The notes under the pieces are model-generated. The model was not told where the DNA came from and searched no databases. It saw nothing but the letters and a program-made list of their open reading frames with translations. From contig NZ_CP108393.1 in assembly GCF_035961655.1 (NCBI RefSeq), forward strand, positions 1,364,001 to 1,428,000: 64,000 nucleotides of DNA, written 5' to 3'. Source of the stretch: Streptomyces sp. NBC_01317 (GTDB taxonomy: Bacteria > Actinomycetota > Actinomycetes > Streptomycetales > Streptomycetaceae). Each line of letters starts with the position of its first letter. Position 1 is the stretch's first letter. A program made the translations under genes and the position numbers. Below, one piece after another: positions 17,218 to 26,111 of this stretch.

Positions 17218-17930
17218 ATGGGGCTGAGGATCCATCTGACGAAGGACGACCTCCTGCGGGTGACGGTGGCCCGGGCCCCCGTCGTCCTCTGGGAGGTGGT
17301 CCTGAGCCTCAGGGCTGGGAGGTGGTCCTGAGCCTCAGGGCGCTCCAGGCACCGGGACGGGACAGGACGCCGGCGGGCCGGCGGCGATGGGCGTCGGGGC
17401 GCGTACCGGAATCGGCACGGTTCCTGGGCGACCTGGTCCCGGGGGACGGCTACTGCCCGGACTTCCTCACCCCCGCTCACGCGCGCGACGACCTGGAAGC
17501 GGGCATCGAGAACCTCCTGGGCACCCCCAGGGACGGCTGGACTCCGAACTCGGCCTCCTGGCGCTCTCGTCGGCCGCCGCGGCCGCACGTCCCGCGCCGT
17601 CCCGCCCGGCGCCCGCGCGTGCGACGCCTTCGTGGATGCGGCCCTGGCGGCGGGCAGCCCCCGCGCCCTGACGGCGGTGGGGGACGCGCTGCGCGCCTAT
17701 CACGACGTGGTGGTCGCCCCCGTGGGTAAGCGGCTGCGCGCCGACGTCGCCCGTACGTCCGCCTCCCGGGCCGGGATCCTGCTCGGCGGCGGCCTGGAGG
17801 GTTTACTCGGCGGGCTGCACCCGCGCATCCGCCGGCGCGACCCGGTCCTGGAGCTCGACCGCCACCCCGACCACCGGGCCGCGTCCTTGGAGGCGCTTCT
17901 CGGCAACGGTCCTCGGGATCAGCCTGGCAG
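17218..17930 (+). pseudogene. decayed winged-helix (ArsR/DUF5937-like) transcriptional regulator
   Basis: ATG at 17218, with a G-rich ribosome site at 17203-17210, begins MGLRIHLTKDDLLRVTVARAP, which matches the start of actinobacterial DUF5937/ArsR-type regulators. A perfect 26-bp tandem duplication then shifts the frame and creates a stop after 38 codons. Homology continues in other frames: PDFLTPAHARDDLEAGIENL about 17457-17520, SELGLLALSSAAAAA about 17545-17590, and DALRAYHDVVVAP about 17690-17730 back in the original frame. The C-terminal HTH part is not recognisable before the sigma factor gene. At least three frame changes show an old, non-functional gene rather than a sequencing slip. 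Confidence 0.8.
17289..17340. repeat. perfect 26-bp tandem duplication
   Basis: Positions 17289-17314 and 17315-17340 are identical (CTGGGAGGTGGTCCTGAGCC and six further bases). The duplication is not a multiple of three and causes the first frameshift of the regulator pseudogene. Confidence 0.95.
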
Positions 17931-18074
17931 GGCAACGGATCGCCGGGTCCGGGGCCGGGGCCGCGGGCCCTCTTTTCGACTCCGGACAATTGTTCGCCCT
18001 CGGCGGGGAATGAGTCGGCGAGTACGGGGCACTAGCGCCACCGGTACGGTCCGCTGCTGTGGAGGGTGAGTGTG

Positions 18075-18944
18075 ATGACAACCGGAACTGTGCGTGCTGT
18101 CGGGGTGGAGAGGACGGCCGAGCGGTCGGAGGACGTACTGCCGCGGATCGACGACCCGAGCAAGGTCGCTCCGAAGGACGCCCGCGCGCTGTCCAAGCTC
18201 TTCTTCGACCAGCTCATGGTTCTGGAGGAGGGCACGCGCGAATACCAGTACGCCCGTAACACGCTCATCGAGATGAACCGTTCGCTCGTCCGCTTCGCCG
18301 CGGGCCGCTTCCGCAACCGGGGCGGCGGCGACATGGAGGACATCATCCAGGTCGGCACGATCGGCCTGATCAAGGCGATCGACCGGTTCGACCTGTCCCG
18401 CGAGGTCGAGTTCACCTCCTTCGCGGTGCCGTACATCGTCGGCGAGATCAAGCGCTTCTTCCGTGACACCAGCTGGGCCGTGCACGTGCCGCGCCGGCTC
18501 CAGGAACTGCGGGTCGAGCTGGCGAAGGCCAAGGAGCACCTGGCCACGGGCCTGGACCGGGACCCGACCGTCAAGGAGCTCGCGGAGCTGCTGGACATCG
18601 ACGAGGAAGAGGTCATCGAGGGCCTCGTCGCCACGAACGGCTACACCGCCGGTTCGCTGGACATGCCGACCGGTGACGAGGGCCAGAGCGGCAGCGGCCG
18701 GACCTTCGCCGACGTGCTGGGCGAGCCGGACCCCGCGATGGAGAAGGTCGAGAACCTGCACGCCCTGGCGCCGCTGCTGGAGCAGCTGGACGAGCGGGAG
18801 CGCAGCATCGTCGAGATGCGCTTCGGCCGGGAGATGACGCAGTCGCAGATCGGTACGGAGCTGGGCGTGTCCCAGATGCATGTGTCGCGGCTGCTGAACC
18901 GCATCATCTCGCAGCTCCGCGCGGGGATGCTCGTCGAGGAGTGA
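18075..18944 (+). CDS. RNA polymerase sigma factor, SigB/SigF/SigG subfamily
   Basis: 289-aa group 3 sigma factor. Region 2 is clear (NTLIEMNRSLVRFAAGRF, DIIQVGTIGLIKAIDRFD, FTSFAVPYIVGEIKRFFRD), region 3 follows (VPRRLQELRVELAKAKEHL), and region 4 ends with QSQIGTELGVSQMHVSRLLNRII. Such factors direct stress or developmental genes and are usually held by an anti-sigma factor, but none is encoded next to it here. GGAGGG at 18061-18066 supports the ATG at 18075; GTG codons at 18066 and 18072 are possible. A strong hairpin follows the stop. Confidence 0.95.
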   Translation: MTTGTVRAVGVERTAERSEDVLPRIDDPSKVAPKDARALSKLFFDQLMVLEEGTREYQYARNTLIEMNRSLVRFAAGRFRNRGGGDMEDIIQVGTIGLIKAIDRFDLSREVEFTSFAVPYIVGEIKRFFRDTSWAVHVPRRLQELRVELAKAKEHLATGLDRDPTVKELAELLDIDEEEVIEGLVATNGYTAGSLDMPTGDEGQSGSGRTFADVLGEPDPAMEKVENLHALAPLLEQLDERERSIVEMRFGREMTQSQIGTELGVSQMHVSRLLNRIISQLRAGMLVEE

Positions 18945-18951
18945 CCTCCTC

Positions 18952-18973
18952 ACGGCCTCCGCACGGAGGCCGT
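18952..18973. terminator. hairpin after sigma factor gene
   Basis: Two perfect 10-bp arms (ACGGCCTCCG and CGGAGGCCGT), separated by 2 nt, begin 8 nt after the stop codon. The loop would open to 4-6 nt in practice. Confidence 0.75.
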
Positions 18974-19070
18974 CGGCGGCGGTCGGACCGGTGATCGGAC
19001 CGGAATGTCAGACCCATGGATCAGACTTGAGGACCTGAGAGTCCGACAGATTCCTGGGGAGGAAGCCGAG

Positions 19071-19334
19071 ATGACCGCCACCACCTCCACTCCGTCCGCC
19101 ACGCCCGGCGAGTGCACCGCGGCCCAGGCCTATCTGCGCCTGCTGGCCGCGGTGCGGGCCGTTCTGGACGACCCTTTGCAGGCGTCCCTGGCCGCGCCGC
19201 TGCTGGCAGCCCCGATCGCCGAGGCGGACGAGGCGCTGGACGCGGCGGGCCTGGCGGGCAACGAGAGGGAGTTCCTCGATCTGGTCGCCCTCCAGGCGGT
19301 GGGCGGGCATGCCGCGCGCGCCTCGGGCGGCTGA
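19071..19334 (+). CDS. small hypothetical protein
   Basis: 87-aa protein, Thr/Ser-rich for about 15 residues and then an all-helical Ala/Leu-rich body (AAQAYLRLLAAVRAVL, EADEALDAAGLAGNEREFLDLVALQAV). No membrane span, signal peptide or known domain is seen. GGGGAGGAA at 19057-19065 fixes the ATG at 19071; an upstream ATG at 19005 has no ribosome site. It lies between two strong hairpins and is probably monocistronic. I do not recognise the family. Confidence 0.7.
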   Translation: MTATTSTPSATPGECTAAQAYLRLLAAVRAVLDDPLQASLAAPLLAAPIAEADEALDAAGLAGNEREFLDLVALQAVGGHAARASGG

Positions 19335-19336
19335 GG

Positions 19337-19364
19337 CCGTCCGGCGGCCCGCGCCGCCGGACGG
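19337..19364. terminator. bidirectional hairpin terminator
   Basis: Perfect 12-bp arms CCGTCCGGCGGC and GCCGCCGGACGG flank a 4-nt loop. The hairpin sits exactly between the small hypothetical gene and the converging GH38 gene. Confidence 0.9.
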
Positions 19365-19374
19365 ACCCCGCCTC

Positions 19375-22300
19375 TCAGACCCGCGTCAGCCGCAGCGTGA
19401 CGAGTTCGAACGGGCGCAGGGACAGCCGTACCGTGCCCTCCGTCACCTGGGGCCGTTCCACGTCCGCGAGCGGCCTCTCCAACAGGTCCGTCACGGCGAG
19501 TCCGCCGATCTCGGCCCCCAGGGCGACCGTCACCCTCGCCCGGCCCCCGGTCGACTCGTAGAGCCGTACGACCAGGTCGCCGCTCTTGTCGTCGGCCAGC
19601 TTGACCGCGCTGACGACCACGGCATCGTTGTCGACGGCCACCAGCGGCGCCACCTCACCCGCGGTCCCTTCGACGGGGCGCTCGGGCAGGTTGATCCGAT
19701 AGCCCTCCCTGACCGCGTCGCCGATCGCCGCGCCCGGCGCGAGGGCGTGCCGGAAGCGGTGGACGCCCTGGTCGGTCTCGGGGTCCGGGAAGCGCGGGGC
19801 GCGCAGCAGCGAGACCCGTACGGTCGTGGTGGTGCCGCCGTCGGACGCCCGGACGGTACGGGTCACGTCGTGGCCGTACGTGGAGTCGTTGACGAGCGCG
19901 ACCCCCCAGCCGGGCTCCTCCAGGTGGACGAAGCGGTGGTTGCAGGCCTCGAACTTGGCCGCTTCCCAGGATGTGTTGGTGTGGGTGGCCCGGTAGACGT
20001 GGCCGAACTGCGTCTCGGAGGCGTACCGCTCGGCGTGCACGTCCAGCGGGAAGGCCGCCTTGAGGAACTTCTCCGTCTCGTGCCAGTCGACCTCGGTGTC
20101 GATGTCGAGCCGCTTGGTGCCGGGCGCGAGGGTCAGCAGCTGGGTGACCTTGGACGTACCGAAGGAGCGGACGACGCGGACCACGGCCGCGCCGTCGCCG
20201 TTCGGGACGGCGGTGACCTCGTCCACGTCCGTGAGGTCGGTGACGGTGTTGCGGTAGAACTCGTCGACGTCCCAGGCGTCCCACTGGTTGGGGAAGTCGG
20301 GGTGGATCTGGAGCAGGTTGGCCGCCTCCCCGGGGGCCACGGTCTCCCGTTCGGCGGCGATGTCGTACGCCGACACGACCAGCCCGCGGCCGTCGACCAC
20401 GACCTCCAGCAGCCCGTTGCCGAGGACGAACCCGCCGTCCTCGCGCGGCGACAGCTCCACCTGTCCCGCTCCCCCGGCCGGCCCCGCGGCGCCCGCCGCG
20501 ACCCCGTGGCGCGCGTGCGGCGCGGAGTTGAAGAGCAGGGTCGTCCCCCCGGCGGGGTCACCGGCCAGGGCGCGCTGCGCGGAGTCGATGATGCCGTTCA
20601 GCTCGGCGGCGAGCGCCGCGTACGTCTTCTCGGCCTCGCGGTGCACCCAGGCGATGGAGGAGCCGGGCAGGATGTCGTGGAACTGGTGCAGGAGCACCGT
20701 CTTCCAGATCCGGTCGAGTTGGTCGTACGGATAGGTGTACGGAGAGGTGTCCGGCGTCCCGGCCGCGGACCCGGCCCGTACGGCGGCGGTGGCGGCCCAC
20801 AGCTCGGCCTCCCGCAGGAGGTGCTCGCTGCGCCGGTTGCCCTGCTTGGTCCTGGCCTGGCTGGTGAGGGTCGCGCGGTGCAGCTCCAGGTACAGCTCAC
20901 CGACCCACACGGGCGGATTCGGGTACTCGGCCTCGGCCTTCGCGAAGAACGCGCCCGGGGACTCCCACTCGACGGTGGCGGACCCCTCCAGGCTGCGCAT
21001 CCGCGCGGCCTTGCCGATCATCTCGCGGGTCGTGCCTCCGCCGCCGTCGCCCCAGCCGGTGGGGGCGAGGGAGTGCCTGGCGACGCCCTTCTCCTTGAAG
21101 TTGCGCGCCGCGTGAGCGATCTGCTCACCCGTCATCGAGCAGTTGTAGGAGTCGACGGGCGGGAAGTGCGTGAAGATCCGGGTCCCGTCGATGCCCTCCC
21201 AGTCGAAAGTGTGGTGGGGGAACTTGTTGATCTTGCTCCACGAGATCTTCTGGGTGAGCAGCCACTTGGACCCGGCGGCCTTGATGATCTGCGGCAGCCC
21301 GGCCGCGAAGCCGAACGTGTCGGGCAGCCACGCCTCGTCGTTCTCGATGCCGAACTCGTCGAGGAAGAAGCGCTTGCCGTGCACGAACTGCCGGGCCATC
21401 GCCTCGGACCCGGGCATGTTCGTGTCGGACTCGACCCACATCCCGCCCGCGGGCACGAACCGGCCCTCCGCCACGGCCTTCTTGACCTTCGCGTAGACCT
21501 CGGGCCGGTGCTCCTTGATCCAGGCGAACTGCTGCGCCTGCGACATCGCGAAGACGAACTCGGGCTCGTCCTCCAGCAGCGCGGTCATGTTCGCCGTCGT
21601 ACGGGCGACCTTGCGGACCGTCTCGCGCAGCGGCCAGAGCCACGCCGAGTCGATGTGCGCGTGGCCGACCGCGCTGATGTGGTGCGCGGTCGCCGGGGCC
21701 GGCGTGGCGAGCACGCCGGCGAGCCGCTCGCGCGCCGCCACGGCCGTGCCGTTGACGTCCTGGAGGTCGACGGCGTCCAGAGCGCGGCCGATGGCGCGCA
21801 GGATCTCCCAGCGGCGGGCCCCCTCGACGGGCAGCTCCGCCATCAGCTCCCCCAGCACCTCCAGGTCCAGGACGAGCTGCCACACGTTCTCGTCGAAGAC
21901 GGCGAGGTCCATGCGGGCGAGGCGGTACTGCGGCTCCGTGCCGGCCGTCTCCTTGTCGCCCAGGGTGGTCGGCACGAAGGGGTGGTAGTCGAGGATGACC
22001 GGGTTGGAGGCCGCCTCGATGTGGAGCAGCACCTCTTCCCCGCCCGCCACGGGCGCGCCGATCCGCACCCACTGGTTGCGGGGGTTGAGGCCCTTCACCG
22101 GCGAGCCGTCGGGCCGGTAGACCAGGCCCTCGCACTGGAACCCGGGCATGTTCTCGTCGAAGCCGAGGTCGAGGATCGCCTCGACGGTCCGGCCCGCCCA
22201 CCGCTCGGGGACGGTGCCGGACACGCGGAACCAGCTGGTGGCCCAGGGAGCGCCCCACCGGTCGCCGACGGAGACCGGCCTCACCGGTCCCGCGAGCCCC

Positions 22301-22440
22301 TCCTCGACGGGCACGGGTTCACCCGGCGCGTCCCAGACGGCGACGTCCAGCGGGGTCGATTCGGGATAGACGGCAGGACGGATGCGCTCGTCGAGAACGC
22401 GCTTGAGGCGTGCTTCGACGAGGCTGCGGTCGTCATGCAT
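19375..22440 (-). CDS. GH38 alpha-mannosidase (second copy)
   Basis: 1021-aa enzyme without signal peptide, colinear with the copy at 11445-14573 (both begin HDDR after the start). Motifs are GHAHIDSAWLWP, nucleophile Asp339 in WVESDTNMPGSEA, HQFHDILPGSS and LVNDSTYGHD. It would remove terminal alpha-mannose from imported oligosaccharides. An AGGAG site lies about 10 nt before the ATG. It is the last gene of the minus-strand run that starts with the solute-binding protein, 150 nt after the GH85 gene. Having two GH38 enzymes in one locus suggests different linkage preferences, for example alpha-1,2 and alpha-1,3/1,6. Confidence 0.95.
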   Translation of the reverse strand: MHDDRSLVEARLKRVLDERIRPAVYPESTPLDVAVWDAPGEPVPVEEGLAGPVRPVSVGDRWGAPWATSWFRVSGTVPERWAGRTVEAILDLGFDENMPGFQCEGLVYRPDGSPVKGLNPRNQWVRIGAPVAGGEEVLLHIEAASNPVILDYHPFVPTTLGDKETAGTEPQYRLARMDLAVFDENVWQLVLDLEVLGELMAELPVEGARRWEILRAIGRALDAVDLQDVNGTAVAARERLAGVLATPAPATAHHISAVGHAHIDSAWLWPLRETVRKVARTTANMTALLEDEPEFVFAMSQAQQFAWIKEHRPEVYAKVKKAVAEGRFVPAGGMWVESDTNMPGSEAMARQFVHGKRFFLDEFGIENDEAWLPDTFGFAAGLPQIIKAAGSKWLLTQKISWSKINKFPHHTFDWEGIDGTRIFTHFPPVDSYNCSMTGEQIAHAARNFKEKGVARHSLAPTGWGDGGGGTTREMIGKAARMRSLEGSATVEWESPGAFFAKAEAEYPNPPVWVGELYLELHRATLTSQARTKQGNRRSEHLLREAELWAATAAVRAGSAAGTPDTSPYTYPYDQLDRIWKTVLLHQFHDILPGSSIAWVHREAEKTYAALAAELNGIIDSAQRALAGDPAGGTTLLFNSAPHARHGVAAGAAGPAGGAGQVELSPREDGGFVLGNGLLEVVVDGRGLVVSAYDIAAERETVAPGEAANLLQIHPDFPNQWDAWDVDEFYRNTVTDLTDVDEVTAVPNGDGAAVVRVVRSFGTSKVTQLLTLAPGTKRLDIDTEVDWHETEKFLKAAFPLDVHAERYASETQFGHVYRATHTNTSWEAAKFEACNHRFVHLEEPGWGVALVNDSTYGHDVTRTVRASDGGTTTTVRVSLLRAPRFPDPETDQGVHRFRHALAPGAAIGDAVREGYRINLPERPVEGTAGEVAPLVAVDNDAVVVSAVKLADDKSGDLVVRLYESTGGRARVTVALGAEIGGLAVTDLLERPLADVERPQVTEGTVRLSLRPFELVTLRLTRV

Positions 22441-22478
22441 GAGGGGAGACTCCTGTAGGACGTGAGGGTGCGGGGTAC

Positions 22479-22536
22479 GGACGTGCGGGTGCGGGTGGCA
22501 GACGTGCGGGTGGCGGACGTGCGGGTGCGGTGGCGG
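22479..22536. repeat. GACGTGCGGGTG-type direct repeats
   Basis: Three degenerate copies of GACGTGCGGGTG with variable G-rich tails fill the space between the GH38 gene and the GH85 stop codon. No gene or promoter is evident there. Confidence 0.6.
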
Positions 22537-22590
22537 CTGCGGGCGGTGAGTACGGTACGGGTGCGGACGGGGACGTGACAGGTCAGGGGG

Positions 22591-24696
22591 CTACCAGGGG
22601 CGTTCGGTCCCGGTGGCGGACGAGACCTGGTACGCCTCCGAGACACTACGCACTTCGAAACGGGCCACGCTCTCGCCCGGTTCCGCCTGGAGGGCCGGGA
22701 CATGGTAGGCCGTACCGGCGGTCCCGCCCAGGAAGCGCCGTGAGCCGTCGGGCAGCACGCGGTGCAGTTCGTACTGGCGCACCTCGCCCGGCGCCCGGTC
22801 CCAGGCGAAGCGGAACGCGCTGCCGACGGTGTCGGGCGCGGTGGAGGTGATCCGCAGGGCGGCCGGGGCGGCGGGCACGGTGGTCGCGTCGTGGATCGAG
22901 AGCGCGCCGAGCCGGAAGCGTACGGACGTGGCGCCCGTGCCCGCCGTGAGCCGTATCCCGAGGGCGTGGACCGTGCCTGAGGGCTGTCCGGCGAGCAGAC
23001 CGGAGAGCCGCAGGGTTGCGGTGCTCCAGCCGGTGCCCGGCCGCAGCGTCCCGGCGGGCAGGTAGGTGTACGGGACGGCCGCGCCCGGGGTCGCGGGCTC
23101 GCGGGTGGCGACGGCCAGTTCCACGACCACGGGACCGGCGTCGGCGCGGTAGGTGAGGTCCACGACCGTGTCGGCGGTGAGCGGCAGGCGGGTGCTGTAC
23201 AGGTCGACGGTGGCGGGCGCGGTCAGGGCGCCGTCCACCAGCAGGCTGCTGCCGCCGCGCCAGGCGTCGGCGAAGTCGAAGGTGACGGCCGGGCGGACGC
23301 CGGTGGTGCGGACGACCCAGCGGCGGTTCGGCAGCCGGTCCTGGAGGCCGAGGTGGTTCCAGGCAGTGGCGGAGGTGACGGCGCCGTTGTCGTACCAGCG
23401 CAGGCCGTGGCCGGTGTTGAAGGTCGAGGCGAAGGGCAGGGCCCGTACCGTCGACCGGTCGGCGACGGAGACGGCGGGCGCCCGCCAGCTGCCCGCGGTG
23501 TCGGGGGTCGACGGGTCGAGGGACTGGCCCGTCCAGAAGCGGTCGTCGGCGGCGTGGAACTGGCCCGGGGTGCGGCCGGCCGGGAGCTGGTTGCGGGTCC
23601 ACTCGGGCCGGTAGAAGCCGAGGGAGACGACGTGCGGCTTGTCGAGGGGCACGATGGCGTTCCAGTTGACCGACTTGTTCCAGCCGCTCGCCTCGACGTC
23701 GACGCCCGCCCACAGTTCGTAGCGGTCGCGGCCGAGGTTCCCGGCGAGGGTGCCGGAGGAGGCGAGGGTGGCCGTGCTCCAGCGGAAGTCCAGGAACATG
23801 GAGTCGCTGACCTTGCCGCTCGCGTCCTGGAAGAACGTCTGGTTGGCGGAGTTGAGGGCCCCCTGCCAGGAGACGCCGCCGCCAGTGGTCATCGAGTCGT
23901 ACCAGGTGACCTTGAGGCCCCTGGCCTGGCTGAGCGCGTGCAGCCGCCGCAGGAAGCCGTTCATGTCGGTGGCGAGGGCCGCGTTCCCGCCGCCCGTCTC
24001 GGCGTTGACGAACCAGCCGTCGAAGCCGTACGCGACGGCCACCTCGACCAGCTTGTCGGCGAGCGGGTAGCCGCCCGCCGCGTCGCGCTGCACGAGGTCG
24101 CGGGTCCACTGAAGCTGACCGCCGTAGGCGGCGGGCGGCAGGAAGATGTTGCCGAGGACGGGGACGCCGTTGCGGTGCGCGGCGTCCACGACGGGCGCGT
24201 TGGGCGCGAGGATCAGGCCCTCGCCGGAGGAGCCGCCCCAGAAGACCAGTTCGTCGATGTACTGCCAGTGGGCGAGCGCGTAGTAGTCGGCGGTGGCGGA
24301 GCCCTGGGAGGGGTTCTGGGCGGTGGGGCCGAAGGAGACGAGCGAGGAGATACGGGCCTGGCCGGCGCGGGCGGTGGTGTTCACGGCCACCGGGGTGAAG
24401 CGCGCGGCGAGGGACACGGACGCCCTGTTGAAGGCGAGGTCGGGATCGTCCTGGGCGCGCCAGGTCTTGAGCCCGCGCCAGGTGATGCCCGCGCCGGGGG
24501 TCCCCGAGGGGAGCGAGTCCGGGTACCAGTAGGAGGCGTACGGCGCGTTCGCGGCGGCGGCCGCCGCCTCGGGGGCCGGCGCGGGGGCCGCGGTGGCGAG
24601 CGGGGCGCCGAGGGCCGTGGCGGCCGTGGCGGCGCCGGCGAGGACGACCGTACGGCGGGTGGGGCGGGTGGGTCTCCGCTTCTCTGACGGGTTCAC
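22591..24696 (-). CDS. secreted GH85 endo-beta-N-acetylglucosaminidase
   Basis: 701-aa protein. A twin-arginine signal peptide is visible (RRTVVLAGAATAATALGAP, cut after about residue 35-40), so it is exported folded. The GH85 barrel includes YASYWYPDSLP, FWGGSSGEGL, VPVLGNIFLPP and the catalytic segment GFDGWFVNAETGG, with Asn231 and Glu233 as the conserved pair that cleave the GlcNAc-beta-1,4-GlcNAc core of N-glycans by substrate-assisted catalysis. C-terminal beta-sandwich and fibronectin-like regions follow. The GTG at 24696 has GGAGAG 4 nt upstream; an earlier start would put 22 residues before the Tat motif. Confidence 0.94.
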   Translation of the reverse strand: MNPSEKRRPTRPTRRTVVLAGAATAATALGAPLATAAPAPAPEAAAAAANAPYASYWYPDSLPSGTPGAGITWRGLKTWRAQDDPDLAFNRASVSLAARFTPVAVNTTARAGQARISSLVSFGPTAQNPSQGSATADYYALAHWQYIDELVFWGGSSGEGLILAPNAPVVDAAHRNGVPVLGNIFLPPAAYGGQLQWTRDLVQRDAAGGYPLADKLVEVAVAYGFDGWFVNAETGGGNAALATDMNGFLRRLHALSQARGLKVTWYDSMTTGGGVSWQGALNSANQTFFQDASGKVSDSMFLDFRWSTATLASSGTLAGNLGRDRYELWAGVDVEASGWNKSVNWNAIVPLDKPHVVSLGFYRPEWTRNQLPAGRTPGQFHAADDRFWTGQSLDPSTPDTAGSWRAPAVSVADRSTVRALPFASTFNTGHGLRWYDNGAVTSATAWNHLGLQDRLPNRRWVVRTTGVRPAVTFDFADAWRGGSSLLVDGALTAPATVDLYSTRLPLTADTVVDLTYRADAGPVVVELAVATREPATPGAAVPYTYLPAGTLRPGTGWSTATLRLSGLLAGQPSGTVHALGIRLTAGTGATSVRFRLGALSIHDATTVPAAPAALRITSTAPDTVGSAFRFAWDRAPGEVRQYELHRVLPDGSRRFLGGTAGTAYHVPALQAEPGESVARFEVRSVSEAYQVSSATGTERPW

Positions 24697-24775
24697 TTGG
24701 CTCTCCGTATCGTTGGGGGGCGATTCCGGTGCTGAGCTGAACTGACCTGTGCGGTACGGCACTTGGGGGCGCCGT

Positions 24776-26047
24776 TCATCGGACGTCGTGCGGGCGGAGG
24801 ACCTCGGTGATCCCTCGGGCCGCCAGATGCATCTTGTCCCCCGCGAGGCTCTCCAGAACCACCGCGGGCCTGTGACCTTCCTCCGTCAGCCGGGCGAAGG
24901 CCTCGAAGAACTCCCCGCCCGGCGCGCAGGTCGCACGGTGGGGCGAGGTCTCGTCGTCCCCGGTGTCGAGGGCGAGCGCGGTGGTGCGGACGGCGGGCCT
25001 GTGCTCCCGGCCGCGCCGTTCCCGTACGATCCGGGCGATGGTCTCCCCGGCGGGCTTGGCCTTCCCGTCGTTGGTCAACAGGCCCAGGCTGTATTCCAGT
25101 TCGGGGAAGTCGGCGAGGTCCCGCGACACGTCGTGGGAGCACCACCAGGTGACGCCCCAGACGTCCGGGCAGTCCAGGGCGTTGGCCACCGTCGCCTCGG
25201 TGAAGGCGGCGGCGTGTCCGGCGGGGATCAGCGGGGCCGGGGCGCCGACCTCCTGGAGCCAGACCGGCCGGTGCGGGTCGAGCGCCCAGGCCTTGGACAG
25301 CTCGATCAGGTAGGCGGCGTGGTGCTCGGTGGCGCTGCCGGTACGGCCGTGGCGCTGGGCGGTGCCGTTGAACACCCAGGAGTGCACGGCGGTGACGGCG
25401 CCCAGCCGGGCCGCGTGGGCGGGGGTGAAGGGGTGGCCGTCCACGTACCAGGCCGCGTCGTACTCCGCGTGCAGGTGGAGCCTGCCGGGGGCGCCCTCCT
25501 CGCAGGCGTCGAGCAGCCGGGTCAGCCAACTGCCCGCCTCGGCGGGGGTGATGGGGTCCGGGTCGGGGTGGGGGTCGCCGGAGAACTGGTTGATCTCGTT
25601 GCCGAGGGTCATGCCGATGAAGTTCGGCCGGTCGGCGAGCGCGGCGGCGAGCGTCCGCAGGTACGTGGCCTGCCCGGCGACCACGTCGGGATCGGTGAAG
25701 AGGTTGCACCGGTGCCAGGTCCGGGTCCAGGCCGGCAGGAAGTCGAAGCTGGACAGGTGGCCCTGGAGGCCGTCGACGTTGACGTCCAGGCCGCGTTCGG
25801 CGGCGGCGTCGGTGAGCTGGACGAGCTGCTCGACGGCGCGGGGCCTGATCAGCGTGCGGTTGGGCTGGAAGAGCGGCCACAGCGGGAAGACCCGGATGTG
25901 GTCGAGGCCGAGTCCCGCGATGGAGTCCAGATCGGCCCGTACGGCGTCGAGGTCGAAGTCCAGCCAGTGGTGGAACCACCCCTGGCTGGGCGTGTAGTTG
26001 GCGCCGAAGCGCGGCACGGAAGGGCTCATACCGGCGGAGGGGCTCAT
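24776..26047 (-). CDS. GH5-like glycoside hydrolase, possible beta-mannosidase
   Basis: 423-aa TIM-barrel hydrolase without signal peptide. Acid/base Glu151 is in MTLGNEINQF and the predicted nucleophile Glu266 in VWLQEVGAP, the usual clan A pair after strands 4 and 7. The start matches GANYTPSQGWFHHW of actinobacterial GH5-type enzymes. I believe it is close to subfamily GH5_18, whose studied bifidobacterial members split Man-beta-1,4-GlcNAc from N-glycan cores, but that needs an alignment. Its place between the ABC importer and the GH85 and GH38 genes fits that job. Start choice (26047 or 26029) is uncertain. Confidence 0.88.
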   Translation of the reverse strand: MSPSAGMSPSVPRFGANYTPSQGWFHHWLDFDLDAVRADLDSIAGLGLDHIRVFPLWPLFQPNRTLIRPRAVEQLVQLTDAAAERGLDVNVDGLQGHLSSFDFLPAWTRTWHRCNLFTDPDVVAGQATYLRTLAAALADRPNFIGMTLGNEINQFSGDPHPDPDPITPAEAGSWLTRLLDACEEGAPGRLHLHAEYDAAWYVDGHPFTPAHAARLGAVTAVHSWVFNGTAQRHGRTGSATEHHAAYLIELSKAWALDPHRPVWLQEVGAPAPLIPAGHAAAFTEATVANALDCPDVWGVTWWCSHDVSRDLADFPELEYSLGLLTNDGKAKPAGETIARIVRERRGREHRPAVRTTALALDTGDDETSPHRATCAPGGEFFEAFARLTEEGHRPAVVLESLAGDKMHLAARGITEVLRPHDVR

Positions 26048-26111
26048 ACGGCAGACGGTTCCTGGTTCTCGGTCGGTGGGGGTCGGCGGATCGGGGATAC
26101 GGGCGGGAGGC

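Noticed and set aside
18001..18060. Possible SigB-type promoter (GGG-A-T motif) before the sigma factor gene
   Set aside because: No pair of -35 and -10 motifs with correct spacing could be found.
19309..22458. 1049-codon plus-strand open frame opposite the second GH38 gene
   Set aside because: Antisense shadow caused by G/C-biased third codon positions.
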